A stretch of 64,000 nucleotides of DNA, taken from positions 434,496 to 498,495 of the forward strand of contig CAUYUJ010018726.1 in assembly GCA_963575745.1 (NCBI GenBank), written 5' to 3'. This document shows, in pieces, positions 9,993 to 21,439 of this stretch (positions within the stretch are counted from its first letter, which is position 1; every line of letters starts with the position of its first letter). The position numbers were made by a program, and so were the translations under genes. Source of the stretch: Prorocentrum cordatum. Taxonomy: Eukaryota > Sar > Dinophyceae > Prorocentrales > Prorocentraceae. The notes beneath the pieces were generated by a model. That model was not told the DNA's origin. It did no database searches and saw only the letters and a program-made list of their open reading frames with translations.

Positions 9993-11272
9993 ACCTTGGA
10001 CGAATTAGAGACCAGTCACGCGACAACGGCCTTTCTCGGCCCCCTTCCATTTTCTTCATATTCGCCTTCATCGGCGTGGTGGAGGTCAGGTGCAACGCGA
10101 CGATGCCCCTCCGTGTGGAATGGCCGCGCCCGGAGCACGGCACCGCGGCGCGGCGGGCACAGGTCTTCGATGCAGTTCGACCTTGGAAGACCGCATTGCA
10201 GTACCCCACAATCGAGTCTGTTGACGCGGCTGGTGCTTGGTTGTTCATGTGGTCAGCGCAGGCCGAGGCCCAAATCTTGCGTTTGGCGATTTACACCATC
10301 CTCGAGACGGCCATGCCGCCAGTGATGAAGCATGGGAGTCTTTCGCGCTCTCGCTCATTAGTGTTGGCGCAAGCGCTCATGGCCTTCGGTCTGGCCATGC
10401 TGCGCCGGGCTCGTGGACTTTTTCCAATGCCTAAGTGGGCGGCCGCCGTCTTGCGCTGCCTCCCCCCTGGTGGACTCGAGGCAGTTCAGCAGCCCGGGGG
10501 GCCATGGGAGCTCGAGATGCGGCAGCTTCTGGTTTCGGCCCACCGTGGCGGATCGGCAGCGCACGTTGCTTTCTCACACAGTGGCCGCTACATCGGGAAA
10601 GCCAACGTGCGCAGGGCACGGCAGACATTATCTGGAGTGACAGCTCGTTTCACGCAGCACATCCGGGCGATCTTCTTGCCGTGCATTGCTGAAGGACGGC
10701 TTGCACTGTACAAGTTGTTCAGGCGATCGCTGGGCAGTTCCGCAATGTTTCCTGTGTTTTGGTGTGGTGGTGCTTCCCAGGCCCTCGCATTAGAGGGGGC
10801 CTTGATTTCGAGCCTTCGGCCGCCTTGCAATCGGGCTGATTCAGAGGGGGCCAGAGAAGCGCAACGTTTCGGGGCGCCTTTGAAACCAGGACGGGCCCAG
10901 GCCCGTCGCAGGCCCCCGCCAAGATTCCGGCGTAAGCTACGTTACCATAGTGCGTGGCAGCATCCAGTGTTCTGCAGGGCAGCGTGGAAAAAGGTAGCGC
11001 CACAGGAAACCACTCTGGAGAAACGAGCGACACCATTCAATGACTTGCACGTGTTCCACCAACTTGAGGAGCTTATTCCTTCAGGGAAGTTGGGGCCCAT
11101 ATCTTTGTTCTCTGAGGACAAGCTGCTCTTTTTTCTTGCGTGTGCGGCGACAGGTAAGGCGGGGAGGGCCGCCCTGAAGTCTTCCTGGTCTTGGCAGCGC
11201 TGGGAGGTGGCACGTTTTTGCACGCTGCCGCCCAGTCTTTACCGCAGGCCGTGCAAGGGCGAGGGAGGTTGA
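9962..11272 (+). CDS. GIY-YIG endonuclease part of a permuted Penelope-like element
   Basis: An open frame of about 437 codons starts at the ATG at 9962. Residues about 200-290 carry a GIY-YIG-type nuclease signature: SGRYIGKANVRR (the tyrosine and the Y-I-G strand followed by the arginine), a helix with TARFTQHI, then LALEGALISSLRPPCN, supplying the metal-binding glutamate and the terminal asparagine. GIY-YIG nucleases nick DNA, here presumably to prime target-site reverse transcription. The upstream part is helical and Ala/Leu-rich, without recognised motifs; the downstream part is basic. The reverse transcriptase lies 3' of it, in other phases. In classical Penelope elements the nuclease follows the RT; this order is that of the permuted Naiad/Chlamys-type clade. 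Frame breaks downstream suggest the element is dead, but this segment is intact. Confidence 0.65.
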   Translation: MGTQEQKRQIHLGRIRDQSRDNGLSRPPSIFFIFAFIGVVEVRCNATMPLRVEWPRPEHGTAARRAQVFDAVRPWKTALQYPTIESVDAAGAWLFMWSAQAEAQILRLAIYTILETAMPPVMKHGSLSRSRSLVLAQALMAFGLAMLRRARGLFPMPKWAAAVLRCLPPGGLEAVQQPGGPWELEMRQLLVSAHRGGSAAHVAFSHSGRYIGKANVRRARQTLSGVTARFTQHIRAIFLPCIAEGRLALYKLFRRSLGSSAMFPVFWCGGASQALALEGALISSLRPPCNRADSEGAREAQRFGAPLKPGRAQARRRPPPRFRRKLRYHSAWQHPVFCRAAWKKVAPQETTLEKRATPFNDLHVFHQLEELIPSGKLGPISLFSEDKLLFFLACAATGKAGRAALKSSWSWQRWEVARFCTLPPSLYRRPCKGEGG

Positions 11273-11444
11273 TAGCAGCCCGTGCAACCGTTTCTCGGTT
11301 GTTGCAGCAACATCAGCTTCCTCCATTGGTTGTCCCGCCGCTCAGCGTACCGTCTGGTTTCGAACAAAAAACGCGCGCGCAATCAGACAACTTGTCTTCC
11401 GTTCTGTATCGCTCGTCCGGAATTTCAATGCCAGACGGTGGATC

Positions 11445-13260
11445 ATGTCCAGGATTCGTGTTGTTGTTGAAAGACAGAGGCGTTGGAATGACAATTTCTC
11501 TGCGAAACAAGATGTGCAAGGAGTATCTTTACCATGGGTCCAGGGGTTGGATCCCAGAGATGCGGGGCGCCTCATGCGTCTCAGATCCTTTCGTGGGCAC
11601 CCAGGTCCTTGGAATCTACCGCGTTGGCCTGTGCCTCCGCAGATGTTCAGCCGGCTTCGGACGGCGTGGGCTGAATGGACCTCGAAGGTGCGGGTCCATC
11701 CGAGAGTCCGTCGGCGTGGTTTTTGCATCATGCGGGATATCCTAGACCGTAGTGATGTTCCACCTGCTCCACCAGCATGGGCCCGGCAGGAGGAGATCTG
11801 AGCCGCTGCCCTGGCCAGCGGAGAAGTCAGCATTCGAGATGACCGCATTTTGCAAAACATGTGGACTGCATCATGGGACGAGCTCACCGTGCACCTTCCG
11901 GGGGCGCTCGCCCGCAATCATAACACTTCGCGTTTTTGGCCAAGTCTCACCCCAGCCGATGTCCTGACGTGGTATCAGACCAGAGCGCAATTAGCCCTCC
12001 CCTCATTCCTCTGGGTTCTACGCCCAGGATTCCCAAAACCTTGCGCACCACCGCTTTTCCCGTTTGTGAAAACAAAGTGTTTCACGGATGAAGGTCGCTG
12101 ACGATGCGGTCGGTGGACCCACTCGTGTCTTCGGCGCGTGCTAGACTTTTCGCTTATCCCGCACGCTAGGGGATGGGCGATTATCTCTCGAGGCATTCGT
12201 GCAGTCGTGGAGCATGCGTGCCACTCACGAAGTTTTCCGTTTGGACTGTGCAGCATCACGCGTTGGGGAGATGGTATCATGCTTGCAAGGTCATGTGTGC
12301 GTCTGTGCCCGGCGCGGACAACCAAAACCACCAGTAGTGGTCTTGACTATGGACATTGACCAGGCTTTCGAAAGCTGCCGGTCGTCGCGGGTGACCGCCG
12401 CCTGGGGCAGGACGTGCAGGAGGTTCGCAGCACTCCACGGAGTAACCGGCATTCACGTGGCCACCGGAAAAAGATACCACGCGCGCGTTCCTCGAGGCGG
12501 GTGGTCAAAAGGCTGGTGGTGTTTTGACTTCGCAACTGTCGCTCGCGCTCTCTTCACGGGCACGTTGTGCACACTCGTGTGTATAGGGTCCATCGTCGTG
12601 GAGCTCTTCGGCCTCTCGATCGGCGGCAACATGAGTGGAGCTGCTGTGTCGTTGGTTCTTGCATACGAAGAGGCCGAGTTCATAGAGAACGAAGCCAGGC
12701 GAGCTCGCCTCGGATTCGAAGGTCCCGAGATTGCCACGCGGATGCGATGGAAGAGATACGTAGATGACATATGAAGCATGTCGTTTTTTTTCCTGCGGAG
12801 GGTGCTTGACCTTTTTCTTCGCAGAAATGTTTGAGGAGCCTGTTTCGGTCGTTTTCTGCAGCGATTCTCCAGGGGCGCCCTCTGGGTTCACTTGACTGAA
12901 CTTCGACATGCGGCTTCTTCCAGGTGCGCTCGGCTGCATTACTGTAAATCCGAACCGCGCCTGGCTTCAAGGGCTGGGGCCAAGGCAGAAGTCGTGCATC
13001 TTACCATGGATGGGCTCTCTTCCAACACCGTTCCGATACTTGAAAAGCGGCATCCTCGGAAAATTGGCGATGGGGAAGTCTGCGAGGCTGTCCATCGGCC
13101 TCATGCATGTCGTGATTTCGGAACATTTGCTGGAGATGATGAAACTGTGGTGCCCGACCCGCGTAGTGCGAGCTCTTCTCCTCTCGTATCCATGCGCCCC
13201 TGCCGCGCGCTTGGCTCGAACAGTTTGTCGAGAAATCTTTCGCCAGAACTGTTTTCGAGG
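11445..13260 (+). pseudogene. Reverse transcriptase of the Penelope-like element, broken
   Basis: Coding traces run through at least three phases. Frame 11445-11801 is Arg/Trp-rich; frame 11850-12101 holds the early RT strands; frame 12199-12774 holds the palm: VVVLTMDIDQAFESC (motif A with catalytic Asp), FGLSIGGNMSGAAVS (motif B) and RYVDDI (motif C, catalytic DD) directly before a TGA at 12772. The thumb region continues in another phase from about 12908 (a PNRAWL segment, a tract resembling the Penelope RT thumb, then FRYLKSGILGKL). RYVDDI and the motif B spacing are typical of Penelope-like rather than LINE or LTR reverse transcriptases. Together with the upstream GIY-YIG domain and flanking pseudo-LTRs this supports a Penelope-like assignment. 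The stop right after the catalytic box and the phase changes make it inactive. Confidence 0.7.
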
Positions 13261-13273
13261 GGGCAGAAGACCC

Positions 13274-14035
13274 ATGGGGCGAGGTGGCGGCCAGTCGCAC
13301 GGGAACGAGTGGGACTCCCGCTCGAGCGGCCACAAGCCCAACAGCTGGGGCTACGACGTCCGAGGCTCCCGACGGAAGCATGGCGAGTTCAGGCAGTGCG
13401 GCGATCGCGGGGGTGGCCACCGCGGACGAGACGACCGCCAATCTCGCCGCCGTCGTCGCCCAGAGACGGATTCCAGCAGCTCCGAGGACGAGAAAGTGGC
13501 TAGGTGCGAGAAGTACCTCATGAAGCACTCGGCCAAGTTCCGGAGCTACATCCAAGACAAGGAGGAAGAGCAGCGGGCCAAGGAATATCAGAAACATGGA
13601 GAAATTCTCGCAAAGGCTATCGGATCTCAGCTCGAGGAGGCGATCGCAGCCGCGGCCCGGCCTTTCGGGGAGAAGGCGAGCGGCAGGTCGCCGCGGGGGC
13701 CGGCTCCTTGGGCAGCTCCCCAGGAGAGCCATGCGCCAGGGTTTATCTCGGCCCCTCTGGGGGCGCCCGCAGCAGCCGGGGCTGCAGGCATCACAACAGT
13801 TAAGAAGGTGCTCTTCTTTGCCATCTTTGAGAAGAAGCTGGTGCTGACAGAGTGGACGCTCGAGGAGTTCAAGACGAAGGGCTTGGCGCTGTGGGCCGAT
13901 CGGGCGGGCTTCGACAGGACGGTTCCCAAGGCCGTCGACTCCTTCTTCGCAGACCATGCTCCTGACGAGGCCGTGCCGGACCGCAAGGAGGCCCGCCTCG
14001 TGAAGTTTTGGGAGGCGTTCATGGACCTCAAGTGA
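13274..14035 (+). CDS. Basic, Arg/Ser-rich C-terminal protein of the Penelope-like element
   Basis: This is in phase with the RT thumb (the open frame begins near 12908), but an internal ATG at 13274 begins a composition unlike RT: about 60 residues rich in Gly, Arg and Ser with an acidic serine tract (SSSSEDE), then a long charged helix rich in Lys/Glu, then a Pro/Ala linker and a compact C-terminal helical domain of about 70 residues (ending FWEAFMDLK). The basic low-complexity part suggests RNA binding, perhaps a nucleocapsid-like role; this is inference. I do not recognise the family. It could be a fused tail of the RT ORF or a separate downstream ORF. Confidence 0.45.
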   Translation: MGRGGGQSHGNEWDSRSSGHKPNSWGYDVRGSRRKHGEFRQCGDRGGGHRGRDDRQSRRRRRPETDSSSSEDEKVARCEKYLMKHSAKFRSYIQDKEEEQRAKEYQKHGEILAKAIGSQLEEAIAAAARPFGEKASGRSPRGPAPWAAPQESHAPGFISAPLGAPAAAGAAGITTVKKVLFFAIFEKKLVLTEWTLEEFKTKGLALWADRAGFDRTVPKAVDSFFADHAPDEAVPDRKEARLVKFWEAFMDLK

Positions 14036-14593
14036 CAGAATGCGGGCGGGGCGCGTCGCAGCAGCATCCCAGAGCCGGAGGGGCGCTCGGAGTCACCAGC
14101 GTACGCACTGCCGGCTCAAGATTTCTTCGGCAACGTGCAGGTTCATTTGCCGCTTTCTTGGCTTGTGACACTCATAACTTGCTGTATCTATGGGGGATAC
14201 CAGGTAAGTGTGATAACTGAGTCTACTTCGAGAAGGTGGTGGGCGGCACCACGGGATTCCCTTGCCACAGTCATTACGCAGCAGATGGGATTGCCGAAGG
14301 AGCATGTTGACCAAATGACTGGCTTGGCTGTGGATCCCTGTTTCCAGCCAGATTTGTCATCATTCTAGACGTGGACGGGTCTACTGCCTATCGTAGCCCC
14401 TCTGGTAATGGGGTACCGCAGGAGGCGGGCAGTTCAAGCATAAAACACGAACTCATGACTCTTCTTAGTTTTGGGACAGCTTCTGAGCTGGGTCAGATGG
14501 CGCGTCACGTCTTCCATGACAGGCTGTACGAATGAAGAGAGAGCAGGTGCTGGAGCCTACGCTGGCCTCGCTGTCTCTGAGCCCGTTGATTTA
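14036..14593. other. 3' untranslated part of the Penelope-like element
   Basis: No open frame of note lies between the C-terminal ORF and the right pseudo-LTR. Composition is moderate in GC, without repeats. Confidence 0.5.
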
Positions 14594-15080
14594 GTCATTT
14601 CCTGGAGGGTGACTTGTCTTTCCTCGTGGTGCGTCCCACCCCCAGGTTGATGTATTTGATGCCCTTTTTGACCAGAGGATTCATTAATTTCCCCGGCAAG
14701 CCCCAGCCTCCAGCAGCCCACGGTCATACCTCTGCCAGGGTTCGGATAGGGATCGACGCCGAGCTCGGATTTTTTGGGGACGTCGGGCACACGCCAGAAC
14801 GGTCTGGACGGCCAATTTTTTCGAGACATGTGAGGGGGAACATCATGGGGGGAACATAACAAACAAAACAAACAGCGCAAACATGAGTCCGTAAAGTATT
14901 GCCTCTGCCAGGGTGCTGCCGTCCGTAGCCAAAGGCCCAGGGTGGCTTAGAAGGGCACGCACGCTTTACCTTCGAGTCATGGTGCCTAGCTGAGCCTTTC
15001 TTGCCTCTCGCGGGGGGAGGCGAGTGCACTGTGAGTGGAGATTCCGAGAACGGGTACACAGGAGCAGAAACGACGGATCC
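14594..15080 (+). repeat. Right pseudo-LTR of the Penelope-like element
   Basis: Direct copy of 9510-9992. It also carries the spliced-leader-like stretch (about 14922-14940, with one further change). Immediately downstream the sequence becomes a CTC microsatellite, marking the element's 3' boundary. Confidence 0.85.
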
Positions 15081-15755
15081 CCCCTTCTTCCTCATCCTCC
15101 TCCCCCTCATCCCCTTCTTCCTCCTCCGCCCTCTCCTCCTCCTCGTCCTTCTCCTCCTCCTCCTCCTCCCGCTTCTCCTACTCCTCCTCTTTCTCCCCCT
15201 TGTTGAGAGCGATGTAGAACGCAGCACTTTGTTAGCGCCGTTTGTTGCGATACCGAAGGTTGTCGCTCGAGTTCCCCAGCCGCTCGTGCAGGACGCACGT
15301 CCTCACAAGCGCCTGGCCCGTTCCGCATTCTTCGGTGGTCGGTTGCCCTCGCAGCCCGTCCCTTCTCCATGTGTGGAGGCCAGTCTCTGTGACCGCGTTC
15401 GGTTGTCGAGGTATCCAGCCGTCGTGATCGACGAACCGGCGCGCCGCAGCGTACTGGTCCGTTTTCTCCTCCTCCTTCTCCTAATCCTTCTCTTTCTCGT
15501 TATCCTCCTTCTACGTGTTCTTTCTATTCTTCTCCACGTCGTCGCCGTCGTCGCCGTCTTTGTCGTGGTCGCCATCGTCGTAGTCGTCGCCGCCGTCGCC
15601 ATCGCTGTCGCCGTGGCCGGCGTCGCAGTCGTCGTCGTCGTTGTCGTCGTCGTCGTCGTCGTCGTCGTCCCCCCTACCCCCCGCTGCTCCACTTCCGCCC
15701 TCTCCACCTCTTCCTCCGCCTCCTGCTGCATCCCTGCTTCTTCTAAGTAACTCCT
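15081..15755. repeat. CTC and GTC microsatellites
   Basis: CTCCTC-type repeat (15081-15205), a 260-bp unique-looking interval, then CTC (about 15462-15535) and GTC/GCC repeats (about 15540-15690). A recurring core with TACGTGTTC sits at about 15511-15520. Confidence 0.9.
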
Positions 15756-15829
15756 CCCTGTCGCACCCCGAGACGTGTCAGTAGGGCAGGCCGGGCGTTT
15801 CGCTTCAGACTTCCTCACAATGTATGGTC

Positions 15830-16140
15830 CGAAGCGTCAATATAGCAACAGCTCCACGGATGAAGGGCGGGCGGTTTTGAACATGTGGCTGTCGCTGTAG
15901 CGCCGCGCGCATTCGCCCCAAAAGTTTGCAAGAGCATCATGAGCGGAGGGCGGGCCGTTTTCAAAGTGTGACTTTCGCTTTAGCGCTGCGCACATTTGGT
16001 TTAAAGGGTTGCAAAAGGGTCATGGATGGAGGATGGGTGGTTTTCAACATGTTGGTCTCGCCTTAGCGCCGCGCACATTCGTCTTAAGGGTTTACAGCGC
16101 ATCTTATGGTTGACGTCCGATAAATGGCGCTTGGGCCCGA
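15830..16140 (+). repeat. 83-bp degenerate tandem satellite, block 1
   Basis: Three or more units with a conserved TAGCGCCGCGCACATTCG core at 15898, 15981 and 16064, a regular 83-bp spacing. Each unit also has GGCGGTTTTCAAA/GAACATG. The same family recurs at 31.0-31.7 kb. Confidence 0.85.
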
Positions 16141-16359
16141 TGTAGAACGGTCAAGGCGCAACCGTCGCGTGGATTCGTGGTGTTGAAGTCCCAGGACTAG
16201 TGTTCTGGCAGGAGTCAGGATCGTCAGCCAGGAACAGACGGTTGTCTTCTAACGGCGCACTTCCCACCAAGTGAAAATAAATCGTTGTCGGGACTTATGA
16301 AGAGGGAGCTTGGAGGGACGGATTTTGCAACATCTTCGGTGGGCCTATGGTTTACACTG

Positions 16360-16766
16360 GTCATCTTCCTCCTCCTCCTCCTCCTCCTCCTCATTCTGAT
16401 CTTTCCAGTTATCCTCCTTCCACTGCTTCTTATCATTGTCGTCCTCCTCCTCCGCTTCCTCCTCCTCCTGCTCATCCTTCTCTTCCTCCTTCTCCTCCTC
16501 CGAATCCTTCTCTTTTCCGTTACCCTCTGTTTACGTGTTCGTCTCGTTTTCGTCGTTGTCGTCGTCGTCCTCTTCCTCTTCCTCCTCCGTCATATTGTCC
16601 TCATCTTGGTCCTCATCCTGCTCATCCTCCTGCTCGTCCTCCCCCATCCGCACCATCACCACCATCATCAGCAGCATCATCAGCATCATCATCACCATCA
16701 CCATCACCACCACGATCATCATCATCATCATCAGCATCATCACCATCATCATCATCGTCGTCATCC

Positions 16767-16799
<33 letters not shown>

Positions 16800-17035
16800 C
16801 CACCACCACAACCCCTCTATGTATTGTGTTCCTCCTTCTAGTTTGTCTTCTCGTCGTCGTCCTGCTCCTCCCCCTCCTCTCTTTCCTCCTTCTCCTCCCC
16901 CTCCTCCTCCTCAGCCTTCTTCTCCTCCTGCTCTTCATCTTCCTTCACATCCTCCTAATCCTAATCCTCATTCACCTTCTTCTTCTCCTGCTCCTCCTCC
17001 TCCCCATCCTTCTCTTGACGTCCTGAGGGGAGTAG
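16360..17035. repeat. CTC and CAT microsatellite block
   Basis: CTC-type repeat, then about 150 bp of (CAT)n/(CAC)n at 16640-16805, then CTC again. Long open frames here (Leu-, Ser-, His- or Asp-rich on the two strands) are repeat artefacts. A core with TTACGTGTTC lies at 16531-16540. Confidence 0.95.
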
Positions 17036-17280
17036 GGGGCCTTTTTTGTCACTTCCCCTTCAGGTGTCTGGGGTGTGTGAGGGCGGTATGGCACACGAGC
17101 AGGTAGGGACACGAGGCTGTGTCCCTGTCCTGCTCTGATCTCCAAGGCTGCATAGGCCTGTAGGGAGGTTCGACGTTTTGGGTAGGTGGGTTCGTTGGCC
17201 TTGTAGAACTACCGACAATTCGGCGGAACTCCAGCCGACGTTTAGCACATATTCACCAGTTCGAGATCGGCTCGTAACAG
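17036..17280. other. Unique interval between microsatellites
   Basis: About 245 bp of non-repetitive sequence with no recognised gene. Confidence 0.5.
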
Positions 17281-17439
17281 TCGTCGTCGTCGTCGTTGTT
17301 GTAATCCTCCTCATCCTGCTGCCCCTTCGCCTCCGCCTCTGCCCTCTGCTCGTCCTCTCCCTGCTGGTCCTCCCCCCCTCAGCCCTTTCCTCATCCTCCT
17401 CCTCCTCCTCCTCCTCATCCTCATCAGCATCAGCATCAG

Positions 17440-17483
<44 letters not shown>

Positions 17484-18078
17484 ACAACATCATCATCATC
17501 ATCGTCATCGTCATCAACATCGTCATCATCATCAGCAGCATCATCATCATCATCATCATCATCATCCGCCTCTTCTTCCTCCTCCTTATCCTCCTCCTCC
17601 TCCACCTCCTCTTCCTCCTCCTCCTCCTCCTTCTCCTTCTCTTCCTTCCCTTCCTCCTCCTCCTCCTGCTCGTCCTCTTCACCCCCCTCCTCCTAATGAT
17701 CTGGTTATGTGTCGTTATCCTCATTATACGTGTTCTTCTCGTCGTCGTCGTTCTCCTCCGCATCTTCATTCCATCCTTCATCCCGCCTCCCCCGTCCCCG
17801 CCCTCGCCCTCCCTCCTTCCTGCTCCTCCTCCTCCTCCTGCCTCCTCCTCCTCCTCCTCCATCCTCTCCCCCATCCTGCTCCTCCCCCTCCTCCTTCTCC
17901 TCCGCCCCTATCTTCCTCCGCCGAATCCTTGATCCGCCCTGTTCTTTCTCCTCCTCCGCCGCCCCTCGTCTCCTCTCCTCTCCCTCCTACATCTATCCGC
18001 CTCCCCTCTCTCCTCCTCCTCCTTCCTCCTCTCCTCCTCTTCTCCTCCTCCTCATCCTCCTTCTCATCCTGCTCTCTT

Positions 18079-18109
<31 letters not shown>

Positions 18110-18375
18110 GGCATCTTCATTATACGTGTTCTTCTCGTCGTCGTCATTCTCCTCTTCCCCCTCCTCCTCCTCCGCATCCTTATCCTCATCCTCATTATCT
18201 CCCCCTCATCCCCTCCTCCTCCTCCTCCCTCTCTCCCTCCTCGTCCTCGTCGTCCTCCTCCTCCTCCTCCTCCTCCTCCTCATCATCATCTTATCATCAT
18301 CATCATCATCATCATCATGCTCTCTCTCTCGCTCTCTTTTTTTTTTTTTCTCTCTCTCTCTCTCTCTCTCTCCCG
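17281..18375. repeat. GTC, CTC, CAT and TC microsatellite block
   Basis: A mosaic of (GTC)n, (CTC)n, (CAT)n (17420-17570 and 18280-18317) and (TC)n. The core TATACGTGTTCTTCTCGTCG occurs at about 17725 and 18121 inside the simple repeat. Confidence 0.95.
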
Positions 18376-18483
18376 CATCCGTAAGGGCTTCGCCCCATGC
18401 CGCCGTCCCCCTGTTTCGGATAACGGGAGATGCAAAGGCTAAATCATGAGGTCTGGGCGCCGCCGCGAAGCAGTGTCGGGACC

Positions 18484-18900
18484 TGTTTGTTTTTCGACCC
18501 TGACCCCGCCGATCTGCGTGAGGGGTGCACCGAATCTCAGGAATGTGGCAAATCTCATGTGTTTTTGGAGCCTGACCCCGCCGATCTGCGTGAGGCGTGC
18601 TACCAGATTTCAGAAATGTAGCAAATCCTATGTGTTTTCGGACCCTGACCCCGCCGAACTGCGTGAGGGGTGCCACCGAATTTCAGAAATGTTGCAAATC
18701 CGTTGTGTTTTCGGACCTTGACCCCGCCGATATGCGTGAGGGGTGCCGCCGAATTTCAGAAATGTGGCGCATCCCGTATGTTTTTGGACATTGACCCCCT
18801 CCGATCTGCGTGAGGGGTGCCACTGAAGTTCAAACATGTGGCAAATCCGTTGTGTTTTTGGACCCTGACCCTGCGGATCTGCGTGAGGGGTGTCAATTTT
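18484..18900 (+). repeat. 73-bp tandem satellite, six units
   Basis: The box TGACCCCGCCGATCTGCGTG (with variants) recurs at 18501, 18573, 18646, 18719, 18792 and 18866, spacing 72-74 bp. Units also share a TTTCAGAAATGTGGCAAATC segment. There are no spacers, so this is a satellite and not a CRISPR array. Confidence 0.95.
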
Positions 18901-21435
18901 TACCCACCAGAAGTTCTGAGAACCCTCCCAGGGCGTGGTAGTTCTGCTGGTTTGGGCTCCCCCCCACTCGCGCGTTCATCAACAAGGAACAGTAAGCAGC
19001 AAAAAGCAGAACTGTAACAGTGAAAACTGGGAGCTGCAACTGGTACAGGGAGCAGCACATTCCCGGCCTACAGCCTGGTGGCCCCGCAAGGGGGCTGGCG
19101 GATCTTCCTTTTACTTAGAGGGCGAAGCCGAACATTTATGAGAAAGAGGGAGCTTCAGGACGTGTGGCAGCGGCCGTTAAGCGTTGGCACACAGACGAGT
19201 TGACCCATCAACAGCATCATTCCCTCCCCTATCCCTCCTCAAGCACCTGCCCTCCTCCACCATAGCATCCGCGACGTGAGCCTTAACCTTCTTGTGCTCA
19301 GGGGGGGGGGCCCCAACTATCCAGCTGGCGCCACACCTGCCTCCAACGACACGCCCAAACCGAAGACGACGTCGGGGTCTCGTGGGGGCCTCCGGAATTA
19401 CACCCTAGGCGATGCTTAAGAAAACCTAAGTTTTCGTCCAGAGTCTCGATTATTCTTAAGTTTTCAATGTAAATCCCACGATGATGATAGAAATGTTGGG
19501 TTTTTATTCAAGTTCTGAGACTATGAATTTCTTATCCCATGATTTCTTAAGCATTTCGCAGGGTGTACAGTTTTTTCAAGCAACGTCTGAACCAGTGCGC
19601 AGCACAATGGGAGGACTCGCAAACCTGTGCGCCGCGAGCGCAGCGTACGACTCGTCCCCGTCGATGTCCTGATGCGGAGCGTCCACAGGGCAACCTGTTC
19701 AAATGGTGGCAGCGGGTCCGACAAGCCGTACAACAACGAGAGGGAGGCGACGAACATGTCAGTGCATCAAAGGGTTGGTCGGACATGGACAAGGAATATA
19801 TTTCAGAGTCTGGCCAACCTTCGCGAGATCAGCCTTGGCAGTGAACTGGCGGATGCGCATGCGCAGCGAGGAGCCCAGGAGACGGTGTATTGCATAAGGC
19901 AAGAAGCTGGGCAACTGGCAGAGAAAGAGACCCTGCGCACCAGTTGCTGCGATCATCCGCGAGATGTGCCAGGATGTCGAACACCAAGCTGGATAATCCA
20001 ATCCTGACCCCGAAGTACACGGCCAGCGAAAGAAGGAAACAATGTGAAAGAGGCGTCAGGAAGCACAATGAAGCGAACCAATAACAAATTGGTGCGCAAC
20101 GAGCGCCAGGAGTCACTTCGCAAGTACAGCTTCTTGGATTGGCTCAAAGATGCTGCCTATGTTGGAAAGCATTGCGCTACACATCGTGCAGACCATGGGG
20201 TTGCAGTCCCCTTACATAACAACGATATGTTCGAGGTTAATGGGGTGGTGATACATCCGAGCCACCACGTCGCAGGGGCTCATGGTCAACTCTGGTCTGG
20301 AGCTGTGCGTTGGTGGCATCACACTTTGAAGATGCACGTGGCCGACAGACGTTGCTAGCAAAACATTGCCGCGAGAAGGTCACCGAGGCCAGTGTGGCGA
20401 CGGGGCTCCAAAGGCTCCGCAACGGATTGCCGCCGAAAGCAATGCAACATCGGCAAGACGGAGCGAGGCCGTCGAACGGCGGCAAGATGCAGCGCGCTGC
20501 TCAAGGACGTGAGCCAACTGATGGGCGTCTCTGCGGCTGAGACTACGCCAGCCTACCCAGATCCCGGTATGATCAGGTGCCTGCTCCTCGGGCCCCCGCG
20601 GTTCACAGGTGCGGCGGCGTGGGCCGGTTCCATGGAGTTGCTGCGCGACCTGCCGCGAGCGCGTGGCCGCCCTGGAGCGTTCAGTTGAGGGGGGGGGCTC
20701 CGACCCCCGTCGCGGCGCGACGACGAGGGGAGGTTGGCCCCCGTCGGGAGGGTACCCCCCCACGCCCATTAAGAAACATGAAGAAACACAGAGTCAGGTT
20801 GTCTTGCCTTCCTGACTTAGGTCCCCTCCCACAGGGTCGGGGGTCATTTCCTTGCACGTCGCGTCGGCCGACTGCGCGCAGTGCGTCGCCACCTACTTGC
20901 CAGGCCATCCGAGAACCCAGGCCCGAAGCCCTGCTCCTCGGGGGGGCCCGCAAATCACGCGCGCGCGGCGACGTGGGCCACTCCATGGGGCTGCGCTCCC
21001 GAGAGCCCGCCGCGCGATCGCGCGGCGGGTTGCTCCCACTAGCTCGCGATGTTCGCCTTCGTGAGCCTGGGCCGCTTCCAGGCTTGAGGTTGCTGCCGCT
21101 GCCGCCGCCTTGCCTCTTTTCCTCCTGAGTGCATCTATGCAGTCAGCTGGTAATATTCCGCGTAGCGCGTCGTGCTCCCCCTACTTGTCGGTGCGATGGT
21201 TCCCCTGGGCTTGAGATAAGCCTGATGGGGCCTGTCCAAGCCCTCTTGTTTTTCTCTTGGCTTAACCCAGCTTCGCCTGGCAGCCGTGCAAAAACGCACA
21301 GGTTTTCCGAGTGTCCGTTCGGCGTGCATTTTGAGAGCGCTTACGTTCTAAGTTTTGTCGAAGGCCAGAGCTGGCCTTCCCCGCCACGGATTTGTGGGAA
21401 ACGAGAGACACGCCGCGCCTCTATGCCGCGTTATT
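18901..21435. other. Region without recognisable gene
   Basis: Several overlapping frames of 60-180 codons occur (for example about 19563-19844, 20044-20358 and 20577-21128 on +), none with a motif I recognise and none clearly dominant. The 20.57-21.1 kb part is very GC-rich. It could be a decayed gene. Confidence 0.4.
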
Positions 21436-21439
21436 AATA

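Noticed and set aside
16285-18449. Long Ser-, His-, Asp- and Leu-rich frames on both strands
   Set aside because: Products of CTC and CAT simple repeats, with no complex sequence.
18484-18900. CRISPR-like array
   Set aside because: The 73-bp units follow each other without unique spacers, and no cas genes are present.
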